From the NCBI RefSeq assembly GCF_036825535.1, contig NZ_CP098812.1:3472001-3536000 (forward strand): DNA of 64,000 bases, written 5' to 3'. This DNA comes from Parasalinivibrio latis (GTDB lineage Bacteria; Pseudomonadota; Gammaproteobacteria; Enterobacterales; Vibrionaceae). Below, in pieces: positions 1 to 8,482 of this stretch. The stretch's first letter is position 1; each line of letters opens with the position of its first letter. The translations under genes were made by a program, and so were the position numbers. The notes beneath the pieces were generated by a model. The model did no database searches. It saw only the letters and a program-made list of their open reading frames with translations, and had not been told where the DNA came from.

Positions 1-1049
1 TACTCGGACTGGTAGTGGCTTCTGCCGGGCTCCAGTTCCAGGCAGCCCTTCAGCATCCTTATGTACTGGTTGGCTTAAGCATCATGTTTGTTGCGCTGGC
101 ACTGTCTATGTTTGGCCTTTATTCCCTGCAATTACCGTCCGGAGTCCAGACTTGGTTGAACAACCTCAGTAACCAACAAAAAGGTGGCAGTACAGCAGGG
201 GTATTCACAATGGGTGCCATATCCGGTCTGATTTGCTCACCGTGTACAACTGCTCCGCTTTCCGGCGCGCTCTTGTATGTTGCCCAGACCGGAGACCTGT
301 TGTTTGGCGGGATCACCCTGTACGCACTGGCGATCGGCATGGGTATCCCCCTGATACTGGCGGCGATGTTTGGCAACAAATTGCTGCCGAAAGCCGGGAA
401 CTGGATGAATTACGTAAAGGTGTTCTTCGGTTTTGTACTGCTGGCAGTGCCTCTGTTCCTGCTGGAGCGCATCATCCCTGAACATCTTGCCAACTATGGC
501 TGGGCGCTGCTTGGCCTTGCGTTTGCAGCATGGCTCTACCATACGAAGACCAAAATGCCGGCAGAGTGGCAATCCAGCCTGGTCGGTATCGTAGCTATCC
601 TTGGTATTTCAGCATCCGGTATTTCGCTCTACCAAAATTACACTGGCCTCCCTCAGGCCAGTGAAGCCAAGAGTGAACATGTCGTATTCACCAAAGTTGA
701 AACAGTCAGCGAATTAAACAAGCAGCTTGAAACCGCAAAGGCAGCCGGAAAACCGGTTATGCTCGACTTCTACGCTGACTGGTGTGTCTCCTGTAAGGAG
801 TTTGACAAGTACACCTTCAACAACCCTGACGTGAAACCGCTGCTGGAAAACATTGTCCTGCTTCAGGCGGATGTCACCAAAAGTGAGCCGGATGACATTG
901 CCCTGCTCCAGCAACTTGATGTGCTCGGCCTGCCAACCATCGACTTTTGGGATGCAAAAGGAAATCCACTTCCTCAGGCACGGCTGACCGGCTTTATGAA
1001 AGCGGAACCCTTTATCAAGCATCTGAAAAGCCATTACATTGTCCAGTAA
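1..1049 (+). CDS. dsbD: Thiol:disulfide interchange protein DsbD, C-terminal part (5' end outside window)
   Basis: Membrane protein that carries reducing electrons from cytoplasmic thioredoxin to periplasmic disulfide isomerases and cytochrome c maturation factors. The reading frame is open from the first bases, so the N-terminal periplasmic domain and first membrane helices are missing. Visible parts: a transmembrane segment with the conserved SPCTTAPL motif, which holds one of the two redox cysteines of the membrane domain; several more hydrophobic helices; and a C-terminal thioredoxin-like domain with the active site DWCVSCKEF. Both cysteines of that CxxC are present and the domain ends about 100 residues later, as in the family, so the 3' end is intact. 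A perfect hairpin with a T run follows 4 bases after the stop, so transcription ends before the regulator gene downstream. Confidence 0.95.
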   Translation, partial: LGLVVASAGLQFQAALQHPYVLVGLSIMFVALALSMFGLYSLQLPSGVQTWLNNLSNQQKGGSTAGVFTMGAISGLICSPCTTAPLSGALLYVAQTGDLLFGGITLYALAIGMGIPLILAAMFGNKLLPKAGNWMNYVKVFFGFVLLAVPLFLLERIIPEHLANYGWALLGLAFAAWLYHTKTKMPAEWQSSLVGIVAILGISASGISLYQNYTGLPQASEAKSEHVVFTKVETVSELNKQLETAKAAGKPVMLDFYADWCVSCKEFDKYTFNNPDVKPLLENIVLLQADVTKSEPDDIALLQQLDVLGLPTIDFWDAKGNPLPQARLTGFMKAEPFIKHLKSHYIVQ

Positions 1050-1053
1050 TCTG

Positions 1054-1078
1054 ATACCCGCCACCCGGCGGGTATTTT
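1054..1078 (+). terminator. Rho-independent terminator after dsbD
   Basis: Perfect 9-bp stem (1054-1062 with 1067-1075, ATACCCGCC pairing with its complement), ACCC loop, then a short T run. It lies immediately after the dsbD stop codon. Confidence 0.8.
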
Positions 1079-1181
1079 ACTTCAGGCCAATGATCCAGCT
1101 CTTAAATCCCCACATATGCCATTGATTTCATCCAAGCTGAGGTGTTAGCTTTTTCTTAACATATCAAGGATGACCCGGACC

Positions 1182-1811
1182 ATGGACGCCAACTATACAA
1201 TCGTCATTGCTGACGACCATCCGCTGTTCCGAAATGCGCTGTTTCAATCGGTGCATATGGCTATCAGTGGTGCAAACCTGCTTGAAGCAGACAGCCTGGA
1301 CAGCTTGATAACCCTGTTGGACAAAGACCCTGACGTGGACTTGCTCCTCCTCGATTTGAAGATGCCGGGAGCCAATGGTATTTCTGGATTGGTACAACTG
1401 CGCGCCCAGTTCCCAGACCTTCCCATTGTCGTCATCTCTGCAACCGAAGATGCCCCTATCATCCGCCAGGTAAAATCCCACGGAGCCTTTGGTTTTATCC
1501 CCAAATCATCGGATATGCGTTCACTGATACAGTCTCTAAACCACGTTTTGGATGGGGAGATGTGCTTCCCGGAAGGGATTGATGACGGAGGCAGTGATGA
1601 TGACCTGTCAGCCAAGATTGCGACCCTCACACCGCAACAACACAAGGTGCTGAGCATGCTGTCGGATGGGCTGCTCAACAAACAGATCGCTTACGAGCTC
1701 GATGTTTCCGAAGCAACCATCAAGGCACACATGACAGCCATCTTTCGCAAACTGGGGGTCAAAAACCGAACCCAGGCGGTCATCCTGCTCCAACAGGTAG
1801 ATCTCAGCTGA
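1182..1811 (+). CDS. crbR: CrbR-type LuxR/NarL response regulator of the acetate switch
   Basis: Response regulator of 209 residues. The N-terminal receiver domain has the acidic pair in IADDHP, the phospho-acceptor Asp in LLLLDLKMPG (about residue 58) and the conserved Lys in FIPKSS (about residue 108). A C-terminal LuxR-type helix-turn-helix (LTPQQHKVLSMLSDGLLNK to about residue 205) binds DNA. In Vibrio cholerae the CrbS/CrbR pair activates acetyl-CoA synthetase and acetate uptake genes. The identification rests on context: a symporter operon directly downstream, and a CrbS-type sensor and acs within 13 kb. Start choice: an in-frame ATG at 1170 has no usable ribosome site, while AAGGA lies 11 bases before the ATG at 1182 and the protein then begins MDANYTIVIADDHP, the usual length before the first strand. 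It sits alone between two terminators. Confidence 0.85.
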   Translation: MDANYTIVIADDHPLFRNALFQSVHMAISGANLLEADSLDSLITLLDKDPDVDLLLLDLKMPGANGISGLVQLRAQFPDLPIVVISATEDAPIIRQVKSHGAFGFIPKSSDMRSLIQSLNHVLDGEMCFPEGIDDGGSDDDLSAKIATLTPQQHKVLSMLSDGLLNKQIAYELDVSEATIKAHMTAIFRKLGVKNRTQAVILLQQVDLS

Positions 1812-1819
1812 ATTCCACA

Positions 1820-1850
1820 CATCCGGGTGCATGCATCCGGATGATTATTT
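1820..1850 (+). terminator. Hairpin terminator after crbR
   Basis: Inverted repeat of 12+12 bases (1820-1831 and 1832-1843, CATCCGGGTGCA/TGCATCCGGATG, one G-T pair), likely folding as a 7-bp CATCCGG stem with a 10-base loop. It is followed by a T-rich run. Confidence 0.6.
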
Positions 1851-1935
1851 TTCTGTTTTACCTATTCTTTTCAATTGCCTCCCTGCCATGCATTAGACTT
1901 TAGGCGAATGTAACATCTCGTTAACACCATAAAAG

Positions 1936-1951
1936 TGTGTCCATTCTCACG
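1936..1951. promoter_or_regulatory. Possible CRP-binding site upstream of the acetate symporter operon
   Basis: TGTGT-CCATTC-TCACG matches 8 of 10 half-site positions of the CRP consensus TGTGA-N6-TCACA. It lies about 125-140 bases upstream of the symporter small subunit start. Acetate uptake genes are commonly CRP-activated, so placement fits, but this is a single pattern match. Confidence 0.4.
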
Positions 1952-2012
1952 ACAACCCCAGTAAACACCCGATCTTTCGCCAATTTCGGTCGACTAAAGT
2001 TGCACTGTTTCC

Positions 2013-2027
2013 TTGACGCAAGCTTGC
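2013..2027 (+). promoter_or_regulatory. TTGACGC element with adjacent palindrome upstream of symporter operon
   Basis: TTGACGC followed by the 10-bp palindrome GCAAGCTTGC (2018-2027), 64 bases before the operon's start codon. The same TTGACGC string occurs 63 bases before the acs start. It could be a -35 element or part of an activator site. I do not see a good -10 at standard spacing, so its role is open. Confidence 0.25.
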
Positions 2028-2076
2028 TATTGTCTAGGGGTAACATTCCATTAACGTGTCACTTAAGGAGATGGTG

Positions 2077-2343
2077 ATGTCTCTGGATAAAAACAAGGAA
2101 ATGGCGAAAGCCTATTGGGACAAGAACGTTAAGCTGATGGTTCGCTTAATGGTTGTCTGGTTCGTTGTATCGTTTGGTTGCGGCATCTTATTTGTCGATG
2201 TACTGAACAACTTCCAAATTGGCGGCTACAAACTGGGCTTCTGGTTTGCACAGCAAGGGTCTATTTACGTATTCCTCGGGATAATTTTCGTATATGCGCG
2301 TCAGATGCGAAAAATCGACCGTGAATTCGGCGTAGACGAGTAA
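2077..2343 (+). CDS. DUF4212 small subunit of a sodium:solute symporter
   Basis: Protein of 88 residues with two membrane helices (about 24-46 and 60-78). It shows the family pattern WDKN near the N-terminus, LGFWFAQQGSIYVFL in the second helix region and a C-terminal RKIDREFGV. This is the TIGR03647/DUF4212 family, whose members are encoded just before VC_2705-type symporters and are thought to be an accessory subunit. Start choice: an upstream GTG (2056) and ATG (2071) are in frame, but AAGGAG at 2065-2070 is spaced 6 bases from the ATG at 2077, which is therefore preferred. The large subunit starts 12 bases after its stop, so the two are co-transcribed and probably act together in the inner membrane. 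Confidence 0.85.
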   Translation: MSLDKNKEMAKAYWDKNVKLMVRLMVVWFVVSFGCGILFVDVLNNFQIGGYKLGFWFAQQGSIYVFLGIIFVYARQMRKIDREFGVDE

Positions 2344-2355
2344 GGAGCCTGAAAA

Positions 2356-4083
2356 ATGGATTTGAAAACCATCACGTATATAGTTGTCGGGTTTACTTTC
2401 GCCCTGTATATCGGTATCGCAATCTGGGCCCGCGCGGGTTCAACCAAAGAGTTTTACGTTGCCGGTGGTGGCGTTAACCCTGTTGCAAACGGTATGGCAA
2501 CAGCAGCGGACTGGATGTCTGCGGCATCATTTATCTCAATGGCTGGTCTGATTGCCTTTATGGGATACGGCGGTTCTGTGTTCCTGATGGGCTGGACCGG
2601 CGGTTATGTTCTGCTGGCACTGCTTCTGGCACCTTACCTGCGTAAGTTTGGTAAGTTTACCGTGCCGGAGTTTGTCGGTGAGCGCTTCTACTCCAACACT
2701 GCCCGTGTGGTAGCTGTTATCTGCCTTATCATCGCATCCGTTACATATGTAATCGGCCAGATGAAAGGTGTCGGCGTAGCATTCGGCCGTTTCCTGGAAG
2801 TGGATTACGATACCGGTCTCTACATCGGAATGACTATCGTATTCCTCTATGCAGTTATGGGCGGCATGAAGGGTATTACCTACACCCAGATTGCACAGTA
2901 CTGCGTACTCATCCTGGCATACACCATCCCTGCAGTATTTATCTCCCTGCAACTGACTGGTAACCCGCTGCCACAGCTTGGCCTCGGTTCAACCATGGCA
3001 GGTACAGATGCTTATCTGCTTGACCGTCTTGACCAGGTCGTCACCGAACTTGGGTTCAGCCAGTACACCACAGCAGTGCGCGGCGATACCCTGAACATGT
3101 TCGTTTACACCATGTCACTGATGATCGGTACGGCAGGTCTGCCACACGTTATTATCCGCTTCTTTACTGTACCTAAGGTCCGTGATGCACGTACGTCTGC
3201 AGGTTGGGCACTGTTCTTCATTGCTATCCTGTACACCACTGCACCTGCCGTTGCTGCAATGGCACGTCTGAACCTGATGGACACCGTTAACCCAGCTCAA
3301 GGCCAGAACCTGGCTTATGATGAGCGTCCTCAATGGTTCAAGAACTGGGAAGTAACCGGCCTGTTGAAGTTCGACGACAAGAACAACGACGGCAAGATCC
3401 AGTACACCCCGGATCCAAAGACCAACGAGCTGAACGTTGACCGTGACATCATGGTACTGGCGAATCCAGAAATCGCGAAACTGCCAAACTGGGTAATCGC
3501 ACTGGTTGCTGCCGGTGGCCTGGCGGCGGCACTGTCCACCGCGGCAGGTCTGTTGCTGGCAATCTCTTCGGCGGTCTCCCACGACCTGTTGAAGGGTGTA
3601 TTGATGCCGGATATCTCTGAGAAAAACGAGTTGATGGCAAGCCGGGTTGCAATGGCGGTCGCAATTGCCGTGGCCGGTTATCTCGGACTCAACCCACCGG
3701 GCTTTGCGGCAGGTACGGTAGCACTGGCCTTCGGCCTGGCTGCATCGTCCATCTTCCCGGCCCTGATGATGGGTATCTTCAGCAAGAAGATAAACAAGGA
3801 AGGCGCTATCGCCGGTATGATCGCCGGTATCAGTGTCACCCTGTTCTACGTATTCCAGCACAAGGGCATCCTGTTCGTTGCTGACTGGAAATACCTACAG
3901 AGCTGGGGCAGCAACTGGTTCCTGGGTATTGAGCCTAATGCCTTCGGTGCTATAGGTGCGGTATTTAACTTTGCCGTTGCCTACATCGTGTCTGGCATGA
4001 CCGAAGAAACGCCGGATGAAGTGAAAGAACTGGTAGAGCATGTACGTATCCCTACCGGTGCAGGTGACGCCCAGTCACACTAA
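2356..4083 (+). CDS. actP: VC_2705-family sodium:solute symporter, probable acetate permease
   Basis: Inner-membrane symporter of 575 residues in the solute:sodium symporter family with about 13 hydrophobic segments. SSS hallmarks include the FYVAGGGVNPVANGMATAAD region near residues 33-52 and the AAALSTAAGLLLAISSAVSHD helix near 395-410. Length, the paired DUF4212 subunit and the neighbouring crbR point to the VC_2705 subfamily, linked in Vibrio to CrbSR-controlled acetate uptake. Substrate is inferred from context, not shown. An extramembrane insert of about 35 residues (about 335-370) carries DKNNDGKI, which resembles an EF-hand calcium loop, though the last ligand position is not acidic. 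AGGAG ribosome site upstream; a strong terminator follows. Confidence 0.88.
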   Translation: MDLKTITYIVVGFTFALYIGIAIWARAGSTKEFYVAGGGVNPVANGMATAADWMSAASFISMAGLIAFMGYGGSVFLMGWTGGYVLLALLLAPYLRKFGKFTVPEFVGERFYSNTARVVAVICLIIASVTYVIGQMKGVGVAFGRFLEVDYDTGLYIGMTIVFLYAVMGGMKGITYTQIAQYCVLILAYTIPAVFISLQLTGNPLPQLGLGSTMAGTDAYLLDRLDQVVTELGFSQYTTAVRGDTLNMFVYTMSLMIGTAGLPHVIIRFFTVPKVRDARTSAGWALFFIAILYTTAPAVAAMARLNLMDTVNPAQGQNLAYDERPQWFKNWEVTGLLKFDDKNNDGKIQYTPDPKTNELNVDRDIMVLANPEIAKLPNWVIALVAAGGLAAALSTAAGLLLAISSAVSHDLLKGVLMPDISEKNELMASRVAMAVAIAVAGYLGLNPPGFAAGTVALAFGLAASSIFPALMMGIFSKKINKEGAIAGMIAGISVTLFYVFQHKGILFVADWKYLQSWGSNWFLGIEPNAFGAIGAVFNFAVAYIVSGMTEETPDEVKELVEHVRIPTGAGDAQSH

Positions 4084-4100
4084 TACAACGCAATAACCTA

Positions 4101-4127
4101 AAAGCCCCGTACCGGGGCTTTTTTTCT
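4101..4127 (+). terminator. Rho-independent terminator after symporter operon
   Basis: Perfect 9-bp stem AAAGCCCCG/CGGGGCTTT with a TAC loop, followed by seven T residues. Confidence 0.9.
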
Positions 4128-4206
4128 CCCTCAGAAAGGTTATCTTCTGTTTTGTTTGGCAATGGATTTTTATTGCCGGTTTTAATTACCGCGTCAGGGA
4201 TGCCCT

Positions 4207-4707
4207 ATGTTTAAGAATAAACACCTCATTCTGGCTATGTTGATCGCCCCGGTTCTGGCTGTGATTGCCTATTTCGGTGTCGACCTTGCCGTCAGTGAAA
4301 AGCCCCACGTCGCCAAAGAAGGGGAAAGCTATAAACTGGTGGCCCGCTCAAATTGCCGTTATACATCCGGCCTTTGCGACCTGGAAAACGGTGACTTTGA
4401 AGTGCAATTGCGTTCAGAGTCCCTTACCACAGAGAGCCTGGTACTGACCCTCTCCTCCAAATTCCCCCTGAAGGGTGCCAAAATTGCGCTGGTTCCGGAT
4501 AAATCCTCAACCCGGCAACCGGAAAGCATGATGGCAGACAGCAACGATGGCACGAACTGGTCCATAACCCTGCCGGCACCTACGTCAGACAGCAGCCAGA
4601 TACGCCTAGTGGTCAGTGCAGATGGCACTCTCTATTTTGCTGATACCCCTGCGACCTTTATCGAATACAAAACCTTCTTCACCGAAGACCAGAAAAACAA
4701 CGGCTAA
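4207..4707 (+). CDS. Conserved hypothetical protein with N-terminal membrane anchor
   Basis: Protein of 166 residues, function not recognised. The N-terminus (MFKNKHLILAMLIAPVLAVIA) is a basic stretch followed by a single hydrophobic helix, so the rest is probably periplasmic and tethered. The soluble part has two cysteines about six residues apart (NCRYTSGLC) that could pair, and looks rich in beta strands. Framed by a terminator upstream and another downstream, it is transcribed alone, on the opposite strand to crbS with which it converges. Its place between the symporter and crbS suggests a link to the acetate system, but this is only positional. Confidence 0.75.
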   Translation: MFKNKHLILAMLIAPVLAVIAYFGVDLAVSEKPHVAKEGESYKLVARSNCRYTSGLCDLENGDFEVQLRSESLTTESLVLTLSSKFPLKGAKIALVPDKSSTRQPESMMADSNDGTNWSITLPAPTSDSSQIRLVVSADGTLYFADTPATFIEYKTFFTEDQKNNG

Positions 4708-4736
4708 CTCGCACAGGGTCGAAGTATTTCCAAACG

Positions 4737-4767
4737 AAAAACGGAACCGCGAGGGTTCCGTTTTTTA
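4737..4767. terminator. Bidirectional terminator between convergent genes
   Basis: Stem of about 12 bp (AAAACGGAACC with GGTTCCGTTTT), loop GCGAG. A T run follows on the plus strand and an A run on the other side supplies a T run for the minus strand. It separates the 166-residue gene from the minus-strand crbS unit. Confidence 0.85.
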
Positions 4768-4770
4768 TTC

Positions 4771-4989
4771 CTAGCCTTGGGAAAGGGATGACCGTGCAGC
4801 AGAAAATATGGTCTGGACCTGAGCCTCAAATGCCTGCTCACTTAACCAATGGCTGACATCCTGCCAGCCATCTGTCGCCATCAAATCAAGATGATCCACC
4901 TGGATATCGCCTGATACCGGATCGTAGTTTCCCTCCAAGCGGACGATACCGACTTCTGTCTCCAACCGTCCTATTTGAAAAGGTAGCAT
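4771..4989 (-). CDS. Small protein translationally coupled to crbS
   Basis: Protein of 72 residues of unknown function, predicted soluble, with an acidic and beta-rich first half (LETEVGIVRLEGNYDPVSGDIQVDHLDLM) and a helical second half. Its ATG overlaps the crbS stop codon by one base (TGATG), and a GGAGG ribosome site sits 6 bases upstream inside the crbS coding end, so it is a real gene coupled to the sensor kinase. No signal peptide or membrane helix is evident. It may be an accessory protein of the CrbS system. That is inferred from coupling alone. Confidence 0.7.
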   Translation of the reverse strand: MLPFQIGRLETEVGIVRLEGNYDPVSGDIQVDHLDLMATDGWQDVSHWLSEQAFEAQVQTIFSAARSSLSQG

Positions 4990-7900
4990 CAGTTTCCTCC
5001 CTGATTTAGGGCACTCCTGAGCTTCAGCGGTTTAACCGGCTTGGATATAAAGCCAAAGCCCAGGCTTAATATGGTCTGCCGGGTTTCAGGTGTCCGATCG
5101 GCACTTATCACCACACCACGGAATTGCATACCCAGCTTTAACCTACACTGTTGCAGAACCTGAAGCCCGGTCTGGTCATTTTCCAAGTGGTAGTCACTCA
5201 GGATGAACTGGGGTACCCAACCATCTTCCAACTGGCGCATGGCCTCGTAGACGTCAGTGGCACATCGGACATCACACCCCCACCGGCTGAGCAGGTTCTC
5301 CATACCGAGCAAAATATCGGTATCGTTGTCCACGCACAATACGCGAAGGTGAGACAAAGGCTGATTCTGCACCGGGGCGGCCTCTTGTTCTCCATTTTCT
5401 TCTGTCCCTATGGCTTTATTCACCAGTATAGAAAATACCGTTCCTTCCTCCGGCCATGACCGAAGGCCAAGGGGTTGCCCGAGTACCCGGCTTATCCCAC
5501 GGGCAATGGCAAGCCCAAGGCCGAGCCCCTGCTCTGCACCTTTTCGGTCAATACGGGTAAATTCATGGAAAATATCGGCTTGCCGTTCGTCCGGGATCCC
5601 CGGGCCGTTGTCCCATACTTCAATCCGGTAGCGGTCACGCTCCCGCCTTACACCCAGTAACACCTTGCCATGCGGGTTGTAGCGAAAAGCATTGGTCAGG
5701 AAATTCTGCAGTACCCGGCGCAACATCCGGCGGTCAGAACGCACCCTGACATGGGTCGGCAGCACTCGGAAGGTCACTGCCTGCTGGCCAGCCAATACAC
5801 CAAACTCTGCCTCAAGAGTGGAGAAAACTTCATTGAGGCTGAATTCCTCAATCTTGGCTTTCATCTTGCCGGACTCCAGCCGCGAAATATCGAGCAGATC
5901 CCCGATAAGATCCTCAGCAGCCCCTAGGGCACTCTCGATATGGCCGGAAAGTTTCACCACCTCGCCTTCCCTCGCCACCTCAATCAGGGATGAGGCAAAC
6001 AGCCTCGCTGCATTCAGGGGTTGCATCAGGTCATGGCTCACCGCAGCCAGAAAGCGGCTTTTCGACTGGCTGGCCAGCTCAGCCTTGCGGCTTGCAGATA
6101 CCAGCCGGGTATTAAGGGATTCCAGCTCCCGGGTACGCTCCGTTACCCTTGCCTCCAGGGTTTCATTGGACTGCTTCAGCGCCAACTCAGCCTGGCGGAA
6201 TGCAGTAATGTCTGAGAAGGTCATAACAAAGCCACCGTTTGGCATCGGATTGCCCTGAACCTCAATGACTTGCCCATCCGGCCTTACCCGTGAAGATGTG
6301 TGGGGGGAGCCGCAACGAAGGTATTCAACCCTCTTGCGGACATGGATCTCAGGATCCCCCGGCCCACACAGCCCGCGCTCCGCGTTAAAACGGATAAGGT
6401 CAGCAATCGGTCTCCCTACCTGAATAAGTCCCGGCGGGAAATTGAACATGTCTACATAGCGCTGGTTCCAGGCCACCAGCCGGAGCTGTTTGTCGACAAC
6501 AGAGATCCCCTGGTTGATATGCTCAATTGCCCCCTGGAGCAAGCCACGGCTGAAATCAAACAGCTCAGAGGCCTCATCCACGATAGTGGCAATTTCCTCC
6601 AGCTGCATGTTGCGCCCCTGAAGGGCAGACATCAGTACCAGCCGGGCAGAGGACGCCCCGAACACCCCGGCCAATACACGCTCGGTGTGCCGGATAAGGG
6701 TCGCCGGAGCCTGTTGCTGGGGCAGGAACTCCTGGGCATGTGCTTCACTGAACTGGCGAAACGCCTGCCGGACACGCTTGCGGCCAACGAAACGTGCCGC
6801 CAGCATTTCCAGTTCGGCGACTGTCACGCGGGTTTGGTACAGCCCGCCGTCATCATTTTCGGGCAACGGCGTCCCAATAAATGCCGCAGCCTGCAGGCGC
6901 TCACTCAGCGACGGGCGGGTCAGGGTCGAGACCAACATAAAACAGCCTATATTCACTACCAGGCTCAGAGCCATCCCCCAGTCAACCGGGGTCAAGGTGG
7001 AAAGCAACGGCAGGGATGGTGGGGTAAGAAGCCACAACACCACATTGCTTCCTGCATCACCGGCCAGCATGTCGGTCTGCATCATCAGGGTCATCAGCCA
7101 TACTGAAAACCCTGCGATTAAACCGGCATATACCCCTTTGGTGTTTGCCGGACGCCAGTAAATCCCCCCCACCAGCGATGGTGCAAACTGAGCAATGGCC
7201 GCAAAGGAAAGAAAGCCAATGGAGGAGAGTGACGGCAGTTCGTTTATAAGGTGATAAAAGCCCCATGCTCCGAAAATAATCAGGAAAATCAGGGCGCGGC
7301 GGATATTGAGCAGCAGCCCGGAAAACTGGGTAAAGTTACGGCCGGACATCCTCATCCGCCGGAAAACCAGCGGCAACACAATGTCATTCGACACCATGAT
7401 GGCAAGGGCAATGGTTGAAACGATCACCATACCACTGGCCGCAGACGTCCCACCGAGGAAGGCCAACAGTGCAATCAGGTCTGAACCGGCTTTGAGCGGC
7501 AGGTTGATGACATAACTGTCTGCGGGGGCATCCGGCAGCCAAAACTGCCCGGCAAAGGCGAGCGGGAGTACGAACAGCCCCATCAGCACCAAATATCCCG
7601 GGAATACCCAGCGTGCGAGGTGAAGGTGTGAGGCCCGGGAATTCTCAACCACCATGGTGTGGAACTGGCGAGGCAGGCAGAAAATGGCTGCAACCGTCAA
7701 AATGGTATGGATGAAAAACGATCCCCAGTCAGGCGTCCCGAGAAGCCGGGACTGGGTAAACTGCCCACTGACCGGGGTTTCCAGCAGCCAGAACAGGGCA
7801 AAGATACCTACCGTGAGGAATGCCACCAGCTTAACGATGGATTCAAATGCCACAGCCATCATCATGCCACGGTGGTGTTCCGTGTTGTCGATATGGCGGG

Positions 7901-8426
7901 TACCGAACAGGATGGTAAACATGGCAAGGGAGACACATACCAGCCAGACCGCCTGATCCTCCCCGCTTCCCTCCCCGACATCCAGTTCCGGCGCGATGAG
8001 ATCCAGCCCCATGGTAATACCGCGAAGCTGCAGCGCGATATAAGGCAGGATGCCGATAACCGCTATAACGGTGACCATCACTGCCAGCCCCTGGGATTTT
8101 CCGTAGCGTGCCGCAATGAAGTCAGCGATGGAGGTGATATGTTCACGCTTGGCAATCAGGATCAGCCGGGCAAGGAAACGCCAGCCGAGGGTAAAAACAA
8201 GGATGGGGGCAATATAGATAGGCAGGAATGACCACGCAGAACTGCTAGCCTGCCCGACAGTGCCATAAAAGGTCCAGGAGGTGCAGTACACCGCGATGGA
8301 AAGGCTGTATATCCACGGCTGCCAGCGGGAAAGCCTCTGGGCTCGGCGGTCACCGTACCAGGCAATAAAAAACAGGACACCGAGGTATATCAGCGTCACC
8401 GGGACTACTATCCAACCTTGTTCCAT
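4989..8426 (-). CDS. crbS: CrbS: transporter-like hybrid sensor histidine kinase for acetate response
   Basis: Inner-membrane sensor of 1145 residues. Residues 1-505 form a sodium:solute symporter-like domain with about 13 helices. Then come a cytoplasmic linker that corresponds to the STAC region in this family (about 525-600), a PAS domain (about 628-745), a short coiled coil (about 745-785), a HisKA domain with the phospho-acceptor His798 in AAVSHDLMQPL, and a HATPase domain (N box LQNFLTNAFRYNP at 906-918, DNGPGIP at 939-945, GLGLGLAIARG at 967-977). A C-terminal receiver domain has Asp1078 in FILSDYH and Lys1129 in ISKPVKP. It is the cognate kinase of CrbR, whose gene lies 3 kb away on the other strand. 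All catalytic residues look intact. The fused transporter module may sense solute flux. The 72-codon gene downstream is coupled to it. Confidence 0.92.
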   Translation of the reverse strand: MEQGWIVVPVTLIYLGVLFFIAWYGDRRAQRLSRWQPWIYSLSIAVYCTSWTFYGTVGQASSSAWSFLPIYIAPILVFTLGWRFLARLILIAKREHITSIADFIAARYGKSQGLAVMVTVIAVIGILPYIALQLRGITMGLDLIAPELDVGEGSGEDQAVWLVCVSLAMFTILFGTRHIDNTEHHRGMMMAVAFESIVKLVAFLTVGIFALFWLLETPVSGQFTQSRLLGTPDWGSFFIHTILTVAAIFCLPRQFHTMVVENSRASHLHLARWVFPGYLVLMGLFVLPLAFAGQFWLPDAPADSYVINLPLKAGSDLIALLAFLGGTSAASGMVIVSTIALAIMVSNDIVLPLVFRRMRMSGRNFTQFSGLLLNIRRALIFLIIFGAWGFYHLINELPSLSSIGFLSFAAIAQFAPSLVGGIYWRPANTKGVYAGLIAGFSVWLMTLMMQTDMLAGDAGSNVVLWLLTPPSLPLLSTLTPVDWGMALSLVVNIGCFMLVSTLTRPSLSERLQAAAFIGTPLPENDDGGLYQTRVTVAELEMLAARFVGRKRVRQAFRQFSEAHAQEFLPQQQAPATLIRHTERVLAGVFGASSARLVLMSALQGRNMQLEEIATIVDEASELFDFSRGLLQGAIEHINQGISVVDKQLRLVAWNQRYVDMFNFPPGLIQVGRPIADLIRFNAERGLCGPGDPEIHVRKRVEYLRCGSPHTSSRVRPDGQVIEVQGNPMPNGGFVMTFSDITAFRQAELALKQSNETLEARVTERTRELESLNTRLVSASRKAELASQSKSRFLAAVSHDLMQPLNAARLFASSLIEVAREGEVVKLSGHIESALGAAEDLIGDLLDISRLESGKMKAKIEEFSLNEVFSTLEAEFGVLAGQQAVTFRVLPTHVRVRSDRRMLRRVLQNFLTNAFRYNPHGKVLLGVRRERDRYRIEVWDNGPGIPDERQADIFHEFTRIDRKGAEQGLGLGLAIARGISRVLGQPLGLRSWPEEGTVFSILVNKAIGTEENGEQEAAPVQNQPLSHLRVLCVDNDTDILLGMENLLSRWGCDVRCATDVYEAMRQLEDGWVPQFILSDYHLENDQTGLQVLQQCRLKLGMQFRGVVISADRTPETRQTILSLGFGFISKPVKPLKLRSALNQGGN

Positions 8427-8482
8427 AACCCATCCCTAAGTCTCAGGCCGGCATATCCCTCACCGGCCATATCCAACTGGTA

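Noticed and set aside
237..572. Open frames on the opposite strand of dsbD and of other conserved genes
   Set aside because: They lie wholly inside well-supported genes, lack ribosome sites and family motifs, and reflect codon bias of the real frame.
1988..2003. Possible sigma54 promoter (GG...GC) before the symporter operon
   Set aside because: Spacing between GG and GC is 12 instead of 10 bases and the flanking bases do not match.
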